Assembly: GCA_041908165.1 (NCBI GenBank)
Contig: JAYRFV010000065.1
Location: forward strand, 1 to 64,000
DNA from: JACQZU01 sp041908165
GTDB taxonomy: Bacteria > Acidobacteriota > Holophagae > Holophagales > Holophagaceae
Direction: 5' to 3'
DNA: 64,000 bases
The position numbers were made by a program, and so were the translations under genes. Of this stretch, positions 47,194 to 55,554 are shown one piece after another. The first letter of the stretch is position 1, and every line of letters begins with the position of its first letter. Under the pieces are notes generated by a model, which did not search any database, was not told the DNA's origin, and was given only the letters and a program-made list of their open reading frames with translations.

Positions 47194-48678
47194 TCAGCCG
47201 GCGGTGCCGGACGGCCCGCCTCCCCGAAGGATCCGGCAGGCATTGCCCACACACAGCGTCGCGGCGCAGCCGATCAGGGTGTGCCAGGTGAAATCGATGC
47301 GGGTGAAGGCCAGCACCAGGATCATGGCCAGCAGTCCCCCGATGAACCCCAGGAGCGCATCGATCAGGCCCGTGCGCGGAAAGAAAAGGCCCAGGAAGAA
47401 GGTCCCGAGCAGGCCTCCGTAGGTGAAGGAGGCGATCTTCAGGCCCAGTTCGACCACCGGATTGCGCGTATCGGTGAACAGCAGCGCGCCGCCGATCAGG
47501 AGGGCGCCCCAGAGCAGCGTGAACAGGCGGGACCAGCGCACCTGGCCTCGCTCGTCCAGGTTCCGGCCCCGGTCCGTGGACTTGAACAGGTCCAGGAAGG
47601 TGGAGGAGGCCAGCGAACTGATCGAGGAGGACAGGGTGCCCATGGCCGAGGCCAGCACGCCGGCCACCACCAGCCCCGCCAAGCCGGTCGGCAGGTTCTC
47701 GACGATGAACTTGGGAAACACCTCGTCGGAGGACTTCAGGCCCAGCTGCGCCAAGCTGGCGCCGCCGTAGTAGGCGTACAGGCACAACCCCAGCACCAGG
47801 AAGAAGGCGAACTGGACGACGATGAAGGCGGCGTCGAGGATCAGCGCGCGCTGGCTCTCGGCGCGGTTTCGGCAGCCCAGCAGCCGCTGCACCAGCATCT
47901 GGTCGGTGCCGTGGGAGGCCATGGTCAGGAAGGTCCCACCCAGCAGCCCGCCCAGCAGCGTGTAGGGGGTGGCGAGGAAGTCCAGGATTCCGCCCCCGCC
48001 GCCAAGGTTGACCAGGGCGAACTTGTCCTGCCCGCCGGCCCGGGCGAAGGCCGCCACGTCGGCCCAGCCGTGCGGCAGCCGGTGCAGGATCAGGACCATC
48101 GCGGCCGCCGCGCCGCCCAGGTAGATGAACAGCTGCACCACGTCCATGGCCACCACCGCCTTCAGCCCGCCCAGGTAGGTGTACAGCAGCGTGAAGCCGC
48201 CGATCAGCAGGATGCTGGCCGGGTAGTCCAGGCCGGTGATCAGGTGCACAGGGATGGCGGTGGCGAACAGGCGGACGCCCGAGGCCAGCACCCGGGTGAC
48301 GATGAACACGCTGGAGGTGAACTTCCGCAGCGGCAGGCCGAAGCGCCGGCCGAGGAAGTCGTAGGCAGTCTCCAGGTCGCCGCGGTGGTAGGCCGGGATG
48401 AACACGGCGGCGACGATCAGCCGTCCGATGAAATAGCCCACCGCCAGCTGGAGGAAGTGCAGGTTGCCCCGGTAGGCCAGGCCCGGGATGCTGATGAAGG
48501 TGAGGGTGCTGGTCTCGCTGGCGACAATGCTGAAACCCACCGACCACCACGAAAGCTGCTTGCCGCCCAGGAAATAGTCGCGGGGGCTCCTCTGCCGCCC
48601 GGAGATCAGGATCCCGGCAACGGTCACGCCCACCAGGTACAGGGCGACGATGGCATGGTCGAGGAAGGTGAATCCCAC
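47194..48678 (-). CDS. Sodium:solute symporter (SSS family)
   Basis: A 494-residue transporter with about thirteen membrane helices. Family features are LGGKQLSWWSVGFSIVASETSTLTFISIPG (helix 1-2 sodium site) and GTDQMLVQRLLGCRN. Substrates of the family include sugars, sialic acid, amino acids and vitamins; this one could take up a product of stem-peptide breakdown such as an amino acid, or an aminosugar. The start is GTG 48678 with GAGG upstream. It is 25 bp downstream of the amidase gene on the same strand. Confidence 0.85.
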   Translation of the reverse strand: MGFTFLDHAIVALYLVGVTVAGILISGRQRSPRDYFLGGKQLSWWSVGFSIVASETSTLTFISIPGLAYRGNLHFLQLAVGYFIGRLIVAAVFIPAYHRGDLETAYDFLGRRFGLPLRKFTSSVFIVTRVLASGVRLFATAIPVHLITGLDYPASILLIGGFTLLYTYLGGLKAVVAMDVVQLFIYLGGAAAAMVLILHRLPHGWADVAAFARAGGQDKFALVNLGGGGGILDFLATPYTLLGGLLGGTFLTMASHGTDQMLVQRLLGCRNRAESQRALILDAAFIVVQFAFFLVLGLCLYAYYGGASLAQLGLKSSDEVFPKFIVENLPTGLAGLVVAGVLASAMGTLSSSISSLASSTFLDLFKSTDRGRNLDERGQVRWSRLFTLLWGALLIGGALLFTDTRNPVVELGLKIASFTYGGLLGTFFLGLFFPRTGLIDALLGFIGGLLAMILVLAFTRIDFTWHTLIGCAATLCVGNACRILRGGGPSGTAG

Positions 48679-48703
48679 GCGCAGCCTCGGGACGGGGCGG
48701 CCC

Positions 48704-49447
48704 TCAGCCGCCGGACTGGAGGCGGTTGAGCTTCGCCTCGAGGTTGTGCAGGATCCGCAGGTCGAGAGGGTCCAGCTGGTCGGCCTTCTCGCCCCGGTAG
48801 TGCAGGCGGAAGGCGCGGATGGTCGCGGTCCGGTCCTTGAGGCTGTACCCGATGCGCAGCAGGGCCCGGTCCGCGTCGAAGCCTGTAGGCGGCTCCGGCG
48901 GGTCCAGGTCCGGCCACAGCCCGAAGCCGCGCTCGGCCAGGCGGCGCCAGGGGAACAGCCCGCTGGGATCGCTCTTCCGCACCGGCTCCACGTCGGCGTG
49001 GCCCACCACCTGGTGCGGCGGGATCCGGTGCCGGCGTGTGAGGTCCTCCAGCAGCACCAGCAGCCGGTCGATCTGCACGTCCGGGAAGGGCTCGAACCCG
49101 TTGTTGTCCAGCTCGATGCCCACGGAGAGGGAATTGATGTCCCGGTAGGGCCCCCAGGTCCCGGTGCCGGCGTGCCAGGCCCGCTGGTCCTCGCTGACCA
49201 GCTGGGCGAGGCGGCCGTCGCGCCCGATCAGGTAGTGGGCGCTCACCGGGCCGCCGTCGTTGCGGGTCTGCAGCAGCTTGAGGGCGCCTTCGAAGGTGTT
49301 CCCGGCGGTGTGGTGCAGCACCACCAGCAGCGGCCGGCGCGGGTTGAAGTTGGGCGAGGGCAGCCATTCCGCCAGGGGATTGCGCGGCGGCCGGCAGGCC
49401 GCCAGCGCCAGCAGCAGGAGGGCGGCCAGCGGCCGGGCCGGCCTCAC
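48704..49447 (-). CDS. AmpD/AmiD-like N-acetylmuramoyl-L-alanine amidase lipoprotein (second)
   Basis: GTG 49447 overlaps the lysA stop as GTGA; 247 residues. Lipobox LALAAC (Cys18). Amidase_2 fold with VVLHHTAGN (His45/46), HAGTGTWG and VVGHADVEPVRKSDPSGLFPW zinc/catalytic residues. It differs from the gene at 43247: no peptidoglycan-binding domain and only moderate similarity. It would release stem peptides in the periplasm for the enzymes encoded around it. Confidence 0.85.
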   Translation of the reverse strand: MRPARPLAALLLLALAACRPPRNPLAEWLPSPNFNPRRPLLVVLHHTAGNTFEGALKLLQTRNDGGPVSAHYLIGRDGRLAQLVSEDQRAWHAGTGTWGPYRDINSLSVGIELDNNGFEPFPDVQIDRLLVLLEDLTRRHRIPPHQVVGHADVEPVRKSDPSGLFPWRRLAERGFGLWPDLDPPEPPTGFDADRALLRIGYSLKDRTATIRAFRLHYRGEKADQLDPLDLRILHNLEAKLNRLQSGG

Positions 49448-50811
49448 CGCGTCGGCCCCGCCGCCCCGGCCCGGCGGAACAGGTCGGCGTAGTCGCCGCG
49501 GCGGCGGATCACCCTGGCCCGGTCGCCCTCCACCAGCACCTCGGCCGGCATCGGCCGGGCGTTGTACTCGCTGGCCATGGAGAAGCCGTAGGCGCCGGCG
49601 TCCAGGATCGCCACCAGGTCGCCGGCCTGGGCCCTGGGCAGGGTGCGGCCCTCGGCCAGGATGTCGCCGGTCTCGCAGACATCGCCGGCGATGTCGACCT
49701 TGACGGGGTCCTGGGTCCGGCCGATCACCCGCACCCGGTGGTAGGCCTGGTACATGGCCGGCCGCATCAGGGTGTTGAAGCCGGCGTCGACGTTGACGAA
49801 GGTCTTCAGCGGGGTCTGCTTGACGGTGTTGACCCGCACCAGCAGCGTGCCGGCGCCGCCGACGAAGAAGCGGCCGGGTTCCAGCCACAGGGTCGGCTCG
49901 TAGCCGGCGGCGGCGACGCCCTCCTTCCAGATCGGCTCGAGGGCCGCAGCCAGTTCCTCCGGGGACATGACCTTCTGGCCGTCCTGGTAGGGGATGCCGA
50001 TGCCGCCGCCGAGGTCGAGGAAGGCCAGCTGGATGCCCAGCTTGTCCTTCAGCTCCTTGACCAGGCCGAGCATCTTGCGGGCGGTCAGCTGGTAACCCTC
50101 GGCCTCGGTGATCTGCGAGCCGATGTGGCAGTGGGCGCCTTCGATGCGGATCTCGGGCATGGCCTTGGCCCGCTCGTAGGCCTTGAAGGCGAGCCCGCCC
50201 TCGAGGTGCAGGCCGAACTTGGACTCGGCGATGCCGGTGTTGATCTGGTGGATCGTGTGCGGGTCCACCCCCGGGTTGACCCGGAAGGAGATGCGCGCCG
50301 TCTTCTTCTGCCGGCGCGCCTCGGCCTGCACCTGGCCCAGTTCGTCAAGGGAATCCACGTTCAGCACCGTGCCCAGCTCGATGGCGCGGCGCAGCTCGCC
50401 GGGCCCCTTGGAGGAGGACGTGAACATGATCTCCGGGCCCTTGTAGCCCACCCGCAGGGCGGTCTCGATCTCGCCCTGGGAGACCACCTCGGCGCCCAGC
50501 CCCTCGGCCCGCAGCAGGCCGATGATGGCCGGGTTGGTGTTGGCCTTGAGCGCGTACAGGATCCGCAGCTTGGGGAAGCGCGGGGCGAAGGCCTTGCGCA
50601 ACGCCGCCGCCTGGCCCTGGATGTGGGCCTGGTCGTAGACGTAGAGCGGCGTGCCGTGGGCCTTCGCCAGGCGCTGGAAGGCGGCGGCGACGCCGGGCTC
50701 GCCGGCGCGGTCGGCGCGGGCCGCCTGCAGGGCGTCGTGAAGGGTGGGGGCCTGCGCGGCCAGGGGCAGGACGAGCAGGAGTGCGGCGAGGGGGAGGCGG
50801 CGAAGGGGCAC
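49444..50811 (-). CDS. lysA: Diaminopimelate decarboxylase with N-terminal export signal
   Basis: A PLP fold-type III decarboxylase of 455 residues converting meso-DAP to L-lysine. K89 in YALKAN is the PLP lysine; HCHIGSQI, LDLGGGIGIPY, WLEPGRFFVG, GDVCETGD and AYGFSMASEYN are all intact. Residues 1-21 (basic LRR, then LALLLVLPLAAQA-like core) read as a Sec signal peptide, which is not seen in ordinary LysA. No ATG or GTG is available between residue 2 and the catalytic domain, so the segment must be translated. Context is peptidoglycan degradation, not lysine biosynthesis: no dap genes nearby. Confidence 0.88.
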   Translation of the reverse strand: MPLRRLPLAALLLVLPLAAQAPTLHDALQAARADRAGEPGVAAAFQRLAKAHGTPLYVYDQAHIQGQAAALRKAFAPRFPKLRILYALKANTNPAIIGLLRAEGLGAEVVSQGEIETALRVGYKGPEIMFTSSSKGPGELRRAIELGTVLNVDSLDELGQVQAEARRQKKTARISFRVNPGVDPHTIHQINTGIAESKFGLHLEGGLAFKAYERAKAMPEIRIEGAHCHIGSQITEAEGYQLTARKMLGLVKELKDKLGIQLAFLDLGGGIGIPYQDGQKVMSPEELAAALEPIWKEGVAAAGYEPTLWLEPGRFFVGGAGTLLVRVNTVKQTPLKTFVNVDAGFNTLMRPAMYQAYHRVRVIGRTQDPVKVDIAGDVCETGDILAEGRTLPRAQAGDLVAILDAGAYGFSMASEYNARPMPAEVLVEGDRARVIRRRGDYADLFRRAGAAGPTR

Positions 50812-50830
50812 GGGGGTCTCCGAGGTGGGT

Positions 50831-52243
50831 TCAGTTCGGACGCAGGTCGTCGGGCATGCCCCAGGCCGCCCGGGCCAGGGCGAAGGCAGGCAGCGGGACC
50901 TGCACCAGCCGCGGCTGGCGGGCGGGGTCCAGCCAGCGCAGGAGCTCGAGCAGGTCCCCGGCGGTCAGGGCGGTGCAGCCCGCGGTGGCGAGGCCGGGGG
51001 GCACCGCCACGTGAAGGAAGATGCAGCTGCCTGCCCCGGGCCGCGGCCGCGTGTCGTTGTAGTGGATCACCACCATGTGCCGGTAGTGCTCGCTGTCCAG
51101 CAGCAGGTGCTCGGCGGAGCGCCAGGTCACCGGTGCCTGGGCGGAAGGCAGCCTGAGGAGGCGGTTGTAGTCGGGGTGGTCCGGGTCGTCGACGCAGCGG
51201 TCGCAGTCGGTGGCCCGGCGGTAGGCCAGCCGGATGCCGGCCGGCGCCTGCTCGGCGTAGCCCCACAGGTCGCCGAAGGCCATCACCCCGGCCGGTGAAC
51301 GGCCGTCGCCCTCGCGCTTGACGGGTCCTTCGGCGGCGGGCGGCGGGGCCCCCTCGTCGCTGCGCCAGGCCATGCCCTGCTTACCGACCCACACCGCCAT
51401 CGGCGGACCCACCTTGGCCAGCACCCCGTCGGACGTGCGCTCGAAGCGCTGGAGGGTGCCGGCGCTGGCATTCCAGTCGGCGGTGGTGACCAGCAGCACC
51501 TGCCCCGCCCGGGACAGCTCCGGCGCCGGCCGGCCGATGGCATCGAAAGCCAGGTTCAGAACCGGGTAGCGGGCGCCGAGGGGGTGGTCGTAGTGCCACC
51601 ACTCCTCCTTGTCGACGCTGAACCCTTCGGCCTCCATCGCGGCGCGCAACAGGTCGCGGTGGCGGCGGGCGGCCTCGGATCCGCCGGAATAGGCCGGGTG
51701 GGCCTTCGGCGAGAAGTCGTCGTAGGCGCTGGGCATCTCCACGTCGGCGCCGTCCGCCAGCCGGACCAGGCTGAGGTCCACCGCGCAGCCGCGGTTGTGC
51801 ACCGAGCCCTTGGCCGGATTGGCGACGTAGGCGCGCTTGGCCGGTTCGGTGGCGTCCCAGAACACCCGGGTCACCCACCAGGGCCGGTAGGCGTCGTGGA
51901 TGCGCAGGGCGAAGCCCTGGGCGCGCAGGGCCCGGTTCGCCCGCAGCACCGCCGCGGCCACCGGCCGCTGCAGGAAGGCCCGGGCCTCTGCATAGACCGG
52001 GGCGCCGAGGAAGTTGTCCTTGCCGGCATAGCGGATGTCCAGCCGCAGGGTGGCGTCGAGGGCGGCGAGGTCCACCAGGTCCGGGGCCAGCAGGCCCGCG
52101 GGCTGCGCCGGGGGGGCCGCCCGCCGGGCCTCGGCGATCAGCGCCGGCAGCGGCCGCGGCTGGAAGCCCGGGGGGTCCGCCCGGGCCGCCAGGACGGCGA
52201 GAAGGACCGGGAGAAGGCGCAGGGCCGGCATCGGGAGCCTCAT
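50831..52243 (-). CDS. D-Ala-D-Ala dipeptidase (VanX/DdpX) fused to L,D-transpeptidase
   Basis: A 470-residue exported protein with signal peptide 1-22. Domain 1 (about 50-222) is a VanX-type metallopeptidase: SVHNRGCAVDL gives zinc ligands H149 and D156, and EEWWHYDH gives catalytic E214 and ligand H217. Domain 2 (about 240-440) resembles COG3786 L,D-transpeptidases: GSCIFLHVA (H411) and TAGCTAL (C423). A fused dipeptidase/transpeptidase could trim D-Ala-D-Ala and handle L,D cross-links or L,D-peptides. Its start overlaps the alr stop by 4 bp. Confidence 0.85.
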   Translation of the reverse strand: MRLPMPALRLLPVLLAVLAARADPPGFQPRPLPALIAEARRAAPPAQPAGLLAPDLVDLAALDATLRLDIRYAGKDNFLGAPVYAEARAFLQRPVAAAVLRANRALRAQGFALRIHDAYRPWWVTRVFWDATEPAKRAYVANPAKGSVHNRGCAVDLSLVRLADGADVEMPSAYDDFSPKAHPAYSGGSEAARRHRDLLRAAMEAEGFSVDKEEWWHYDHPLGARYPVLNLAFDAIGRPAPELSRAGQVLLVTTADWNASAGTLQRFERTSDGVLAKVGPPMAVWVGKQGMAWRSDEGAPPPAAEGPVKREGDGRSPAGVMAFGDLWGYAEQAPAGIRLAYRRATDCDRCVDDPDHPDYNRLLRLPSAQAPVTWRSAEHLLLDSEHYRHMVVIHYNDTRPRPGAGSCIFLHVAVPPGLATAGCTALTAGDLLELLRWLDPARQPRLVQVPLPAFALARAAWGMPDDLRPN

Positions 52244-53373
52244 TCGCAGATCCTCCGGACGCGCCGGTGCAGGGCGCAGGTGACCTCGTAGGTGATGGTG
52301 CCCAGCAGCCGCGCCGTGCCCTCCACCGAGTTCGGCGGGCCAGGATCACGGCTCAGCAGCACCATGCGATCGCCGGGGTGGACCGGGACCTCCGGCGGCA
52401 GGGCCACGGTCATGGAGTCCATGGAGATCATGCCCACCACCGGATACAGGGCGCCGTGGAAGCCCGCCACGGCGCGGCCGGCCAGGGCCCGGGGGAACCC
52501 GTCGGCGTAGCCGCAGGCCAGGGTGGCGATCTGCACCGGCGCCGAGGCGACGAAGCGCCCGCCGTAGCCCACCGGGGTCCCGGCCGGCACCCGCACGGCG
52601 CGGAACACTTCCGCCTCCAGCTGCAGGATCGGCCGCAGCCCGGCGGCCTCGGCCCGGTCCGCCAGCCCGTACAGGGCGATGCCGGGCCGGACGTGGGTGT
52701 CGCCCTCGGTGAAGCCGCGCAGGCAGGCGGCGCTGTTGGCGTGGTGGACCTGCGGCGGCGCGAGGCCGGCATCGGCGAGCTGGGCCCGGGCTTCCAGGAA
52801 CCGGCGCCGCTGCTCCTGCGACACCGAAGGGTCGGCATCGTCGGCCGAGGAGAAGTGGCCCATCAAGCCCCGCAGCCAGGGCCGGACGGTGCGCAGCAGG
52901 TCCAGGCAGGCTCCGAGTTCGGGCAGCAGCAGGCCGGACCGCCCCATGCCCGTGTCGAGCTTCAGCTGCAGGTCCACCGGGTGCCGGGGAAGCAGGTCGG
53001 CCAGGTCCCGCAGGTGGTCCGCCGAGACGACGGTGAGGTCCAGGTGGTGCGCGGAGGCCACCGGCAGGTCCTCGCCGGACAGGCCGCCGAACACCAGGAT
53101 CCGGCCGCCGATCCCGGCCGCGCGGAGTTCCAGGGCCTCGGCCAGGGTCGCCACGCAGAAGCCCGCGACGCCGGCCTCCGCCAGGGCCCGGGCCACCGGG
53201 ACGGCCCCGTGGCCGTAGGCATCGGCCTTCACCACCGCCAGGAGGCCGAGCCCGCCCGCCGCCCGCCGCAGCGCGGAGAGGTTGTCCACCAGGCGGCCGA
53301 GGTCGATCCGGGCGACGGGCGCCCGGCCGGCCTGAACCGCGTCCGCGGCGGGGATCGAACCGTTCGGAACCAT
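52240..53373 (-). CDS. alr: Alanine racemase
   Basis: Interconverts L- and D-alanine. The 377-residue PLP fold-type III enzyme has VVKADAYGHG with the PLP lysine, LKLDTGMGRSG, HFSSADD, GYADGFPR and GMISMDSMT. There is no signal peptide, so it is cytoplasmic, unlike several of its neighbours. It begins a minus-strand operon running through the dipeptidase, LysA and amidase genes to the SSS transporter. The ATG at 53373 has no clear ribosome binding site. Confidence 0.92.
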   Translation of the reverse strand: MVPNGSIPAADAVQAGRAPVARIDLGRLVDNLSALRRAAGGLGLLAVVKADAYGHGAVPVARALAEAGVAGFCVATLAEALELRAAGIGGRILVFGGLSGEDLPVASAHHLDLTVVSADHLRDLADLLPRHPVDLQLKLDTGMGRSGLLLPELGACLDLLRTVRPWLRGLMGHFSSADDADPSVSQEQRRRFLEARAQLADAGLAPPQVHHANSAACLRGFTEGDTHVRPGIALYGLADRAEAAGLRPILQLEAEVFRAVRVPAGTPVGYGGRFVASAPVQIATLACGYADGFPRALAGRAVAGFHGALYPVVGMISMDSMTVALPPEVPVHPGDRMVLLSRDPGPPNSVEGTARLLGTITYEVTCALHRRVRRICE

Positions 53374-53522
53374 GGGGCCAGCGTAGCGGAGAATGGAACC
53401 CGCCGAGGGGCGATCCTCGGCGCCCCGGGGGATTTCGGCTCCGGCCTGCCGCGGCGGTGGCCGCGGGTGGGACCATCTGCGACCATGGTCAACGGTTCAC
53501 CTGTCGATGAAGGGGTCCCCGC

Positions 53523-54416
53523 ATGAGAACCGCCGTCCTGCGCGCCGTCCTGCTGGGGATCCAGTTGCTGGCCGGCGTCCGCCCGCTCCACGGGGCCGAG
53601 GCGCCCGCCCACGTGGTGGTGCAGGCGGTGGTGAACCTGCATGCCAAGCCCAGCGCCGAGGCCGAGGTGGTCAGCCAGGCCCTGCTCGGCGCCCGGCTGC
53701 TGGAACTGGAGCGCGACGGCGGCTGGGCCCGGATCAAGGCCGAGGACGACTACCTGGGCTGGGTTCCGCTGTCCGCCCTGCGTACCCTGGAGGGCGCCGA
53801 GCGCTACCCGGCCTCGCTGGAAGCCGGCAAGGTGGTCGAGGTCGACGCCCTGGCCGCCAACATCTTCGCCGAACCCACCGTCACCCGGCGGGCCCCGCTG
53901 CTGACCGCGCCCTTCGGCGTGCGCCTGGAACGCGACCCCAGCCCCAAGGACGGCAAGCGCTGGCTGCAGATCCGTCTGCCCGACCGCCGCAGCGCCTGGA
54001 TCCAGTCCGGGGACGTCCGCACCGACCTCCGGCCGCTTAGCCTGGATGCCTCCCTGCTGCTGGCCCGGCGCTTCCTGGGGGTCAACTACACCTGGGGCGG
54101 CACCTCCAGCTTCGGCTTCGACTGCTCCGGCTTCACCCAGACCATCGTCCGCAGCCGCGGCGTGCTGATGCCCCGCGATGCACGCGTCCAGGCGGCCTGG
54201 TCCGGCCTGGCCGAAGTGGCCGACCGCGCCGACCTGCGGCCGGGCGACCTGCTGTTCTTCCGCGAGACCTCGCCGGCCATCTCCCACACGGGGATCTACC
54301 TGGGCGAGGGCCGGTTCATCCACGACAGCACCAGCCAGCGCCCCTGCGTGCAGATCTCCGAGCTGTCGGAGCCCGGCTGGTCCAAGTCCCTGGTGGCGAT
54401 GAGGAGGCTCAAATGA
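53523..54416 (+). CDS. Exported NlpC/P60 endopeptidase with SH3 domains (YkfC-like)
   Basis: A 297-residue secreted protein: signal peptide 1-24, two SH3b-like domains (about 28-88 and 100-165), then NlpC/P60 with C201 in FDCSGF, H255 in SHTGIYLG and H267 in RFIHDST. YkfC-type enzymes cut gamma-D-Glu-L-diamino acid bonds in free stem peptides, giving L-Ala-D-Glu. The following gene encodes the epimerase that processes this dipeptide, and the two genes overlap by 4 bp. Activity is inferred from family and context. Confidence 0.9.
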   Translation: MRTAVLRAVLLGIQLLAGVRPLHGAEAPAHVVVQAVVNLHAKPSAEAEVVSQALLGARLLELERDGGWARIKAEDDYLGWVPLSALRTLEGAERYPASLEAGKVVEVDALAANIFAEPTVTRRAPLLTAPFGVRLERDPSPKDGKRWLQIRLPDRRSAWIQSGDVRTDLRPLSLDASLLLARRFLGVNYTWGGTSSFGFDCSGFTQTIVRSRGVLMPRDARVQAAWSGLAEVADRADLRPGDLLFFRETSPAISHTGIYLGEGRFIHDSTSQRPCVQISELSEPGWSKSLVAMRRLK

Positions 54417-55540
54417 ACCGACGGGAAGCCCTCCAGGCCCTGGCCGCGGGCAGTGTGGGCGGTTCCCTGCTGGGCCGCGCGGGACGGTCGGCGGACACCC
54501 CCGGTGCCCCGCCCCCGGTCGCGTTCAGCACGCGCATCCGCCGGCTGGAGCTGCGCCACGCCTGGACCACCACGATGTCCACCAGCGCCCACCGGGACAC
54601 CCTCCACGCCGAGTACACCCGGGACGGGATCACCGGCTACGGCGAAGGCGCCGGCATCGTCCGCTACAGGCAGAACGCCGCCGACGGCCAGCGTGCGCTG
54701 GAGCCCCTGAAACCGCTGCTGCTGGCCGCGGACCCGTGGAAGCTGGAGAGGCTCTGGGCCGAACTCGACCGCCGCCTGCCGGGCCAGCGCGCCGCCCTGG
54801 CGGCGGTGGAACTGGCGCTGATGGACTGGCGCTGCAAGAAGCTGGGGATCCCGCTGTACCGGTTCTTCGGCCTGGACCCCGCCGACGCCGCGGTCACCAC
54901 CATGTCGATCGGCATCGACACGCCGGAGCTGACCCGGCAGAAGGTCCGCGAGGCCGAAGCCTTCCCGTTCCTCAAGATCAAGGTCGGGCTGGCCTCCGAC
55001 GAGGCGACCCTCGACGCCGTCCGCAGCGTCACCCGCAAGCCGCTGCGGGTGGACGCCAACGAGGGCTGGACCTCCAAGGAGGAGGCGGTCCGCAAGATCA
55101 ACTGGCTGGAGAGCCAGGGCGTGCAGTTCATCGAGCAGCCCATGCCCGCGGCCATGATCGACGAAGCGCGCTGGGTGCGCAGCCGCGTGCACATCCCCAT
55201 TTTCGCCGACGAGGCCTGCCATTCGGCGGAGGACATCCCCAGGCTGCGCGAGGCCTTCGACGGCATCGTCGTCAAGCTCGACAAGTGCGGCGGCCTGCTG
55301 GAGGCCCACCGCCAGATCACCGTGGCCAAGGCGCTCGGCATGAAGACCATGATCGGCTGCATGGTGTCCAGCTCCTGCACGGTCACCGCGGCCGCCCACC
55401 TGACGCCGCTGGTGGACTATGCCGACCTGGACGGCCATCTGCTCATCGCCAACGATCCCTACGCCGGGGTCGGCGTGGAGCGCGGCAAGCTGATCCTGCC
55501 CGGCGCCCCGGGACTCGGCGTCCGACTGCTCAAGCCCTGA
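54413..55540 (+). CDS. L-Ala-D/L-Glu-type dipeptide epimerase with Tat-like signal
   Basis: A 375-residue enolase-superfamily enzyme. Catalytic lysines K188 and K190 (LKIKVG), metal ligands D214 (VDANEGW), E241 (IEQP) and D266 (ADEAC), K288 on the other face, and the C-terminal DLDG motif are present. It would epimerise L-Ala-D-Glu to L-Ala-L-Glu. Residues 1-28 (NRREALQALAAGSVGGSLL) look like a twin-arginine signal, so a cofactor-bound folded enzyme could be exported. Known homologues such as YcjG and YkfB are cytoplasmic. Confidence 0.85.
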   Translation: MNRREALQALAAGSVGGSLLGRAGRSADTPGAPPPVAFSTRIRRLELRHAWTTTMSTSAHRDTLHAEYTRDGITGYGEGAGIVRYRQNAADGQRALEPLKPLLLAADPWKLERLWAELDRRLPGQRAALAAVELALMDWRCKKLGIPLYRFFGLDPADAAVTTMSIGIDTPELTRQKVREAEAFPFLKIKVGLASDEATLDAVRSVTRKPLRVDANEGWTSKEEAVRKINWLESQGVQFIEQPMPAAMIDEARWVRSRVHIPIFADEACHSAEDIPRLREAFDGIVVKLDKCGGLLEAHRQITVAKALGMKTMIGCMVSSSCTVTAAAHLTPLVDYADLDGHLLIANDPYAGVGVERGKLILPGAPGLGVRLLKP

Positions 55541-55554
55541 TCCGCACCGACCGG

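Noticed and set aside
52240..53373. Alanine racemase as another exported enzyme
   Set aside because: The N-terminus (MVPNGSIPAADAVQ) has no hydrophobic core or RR motif, so it looks cytoplasmic.
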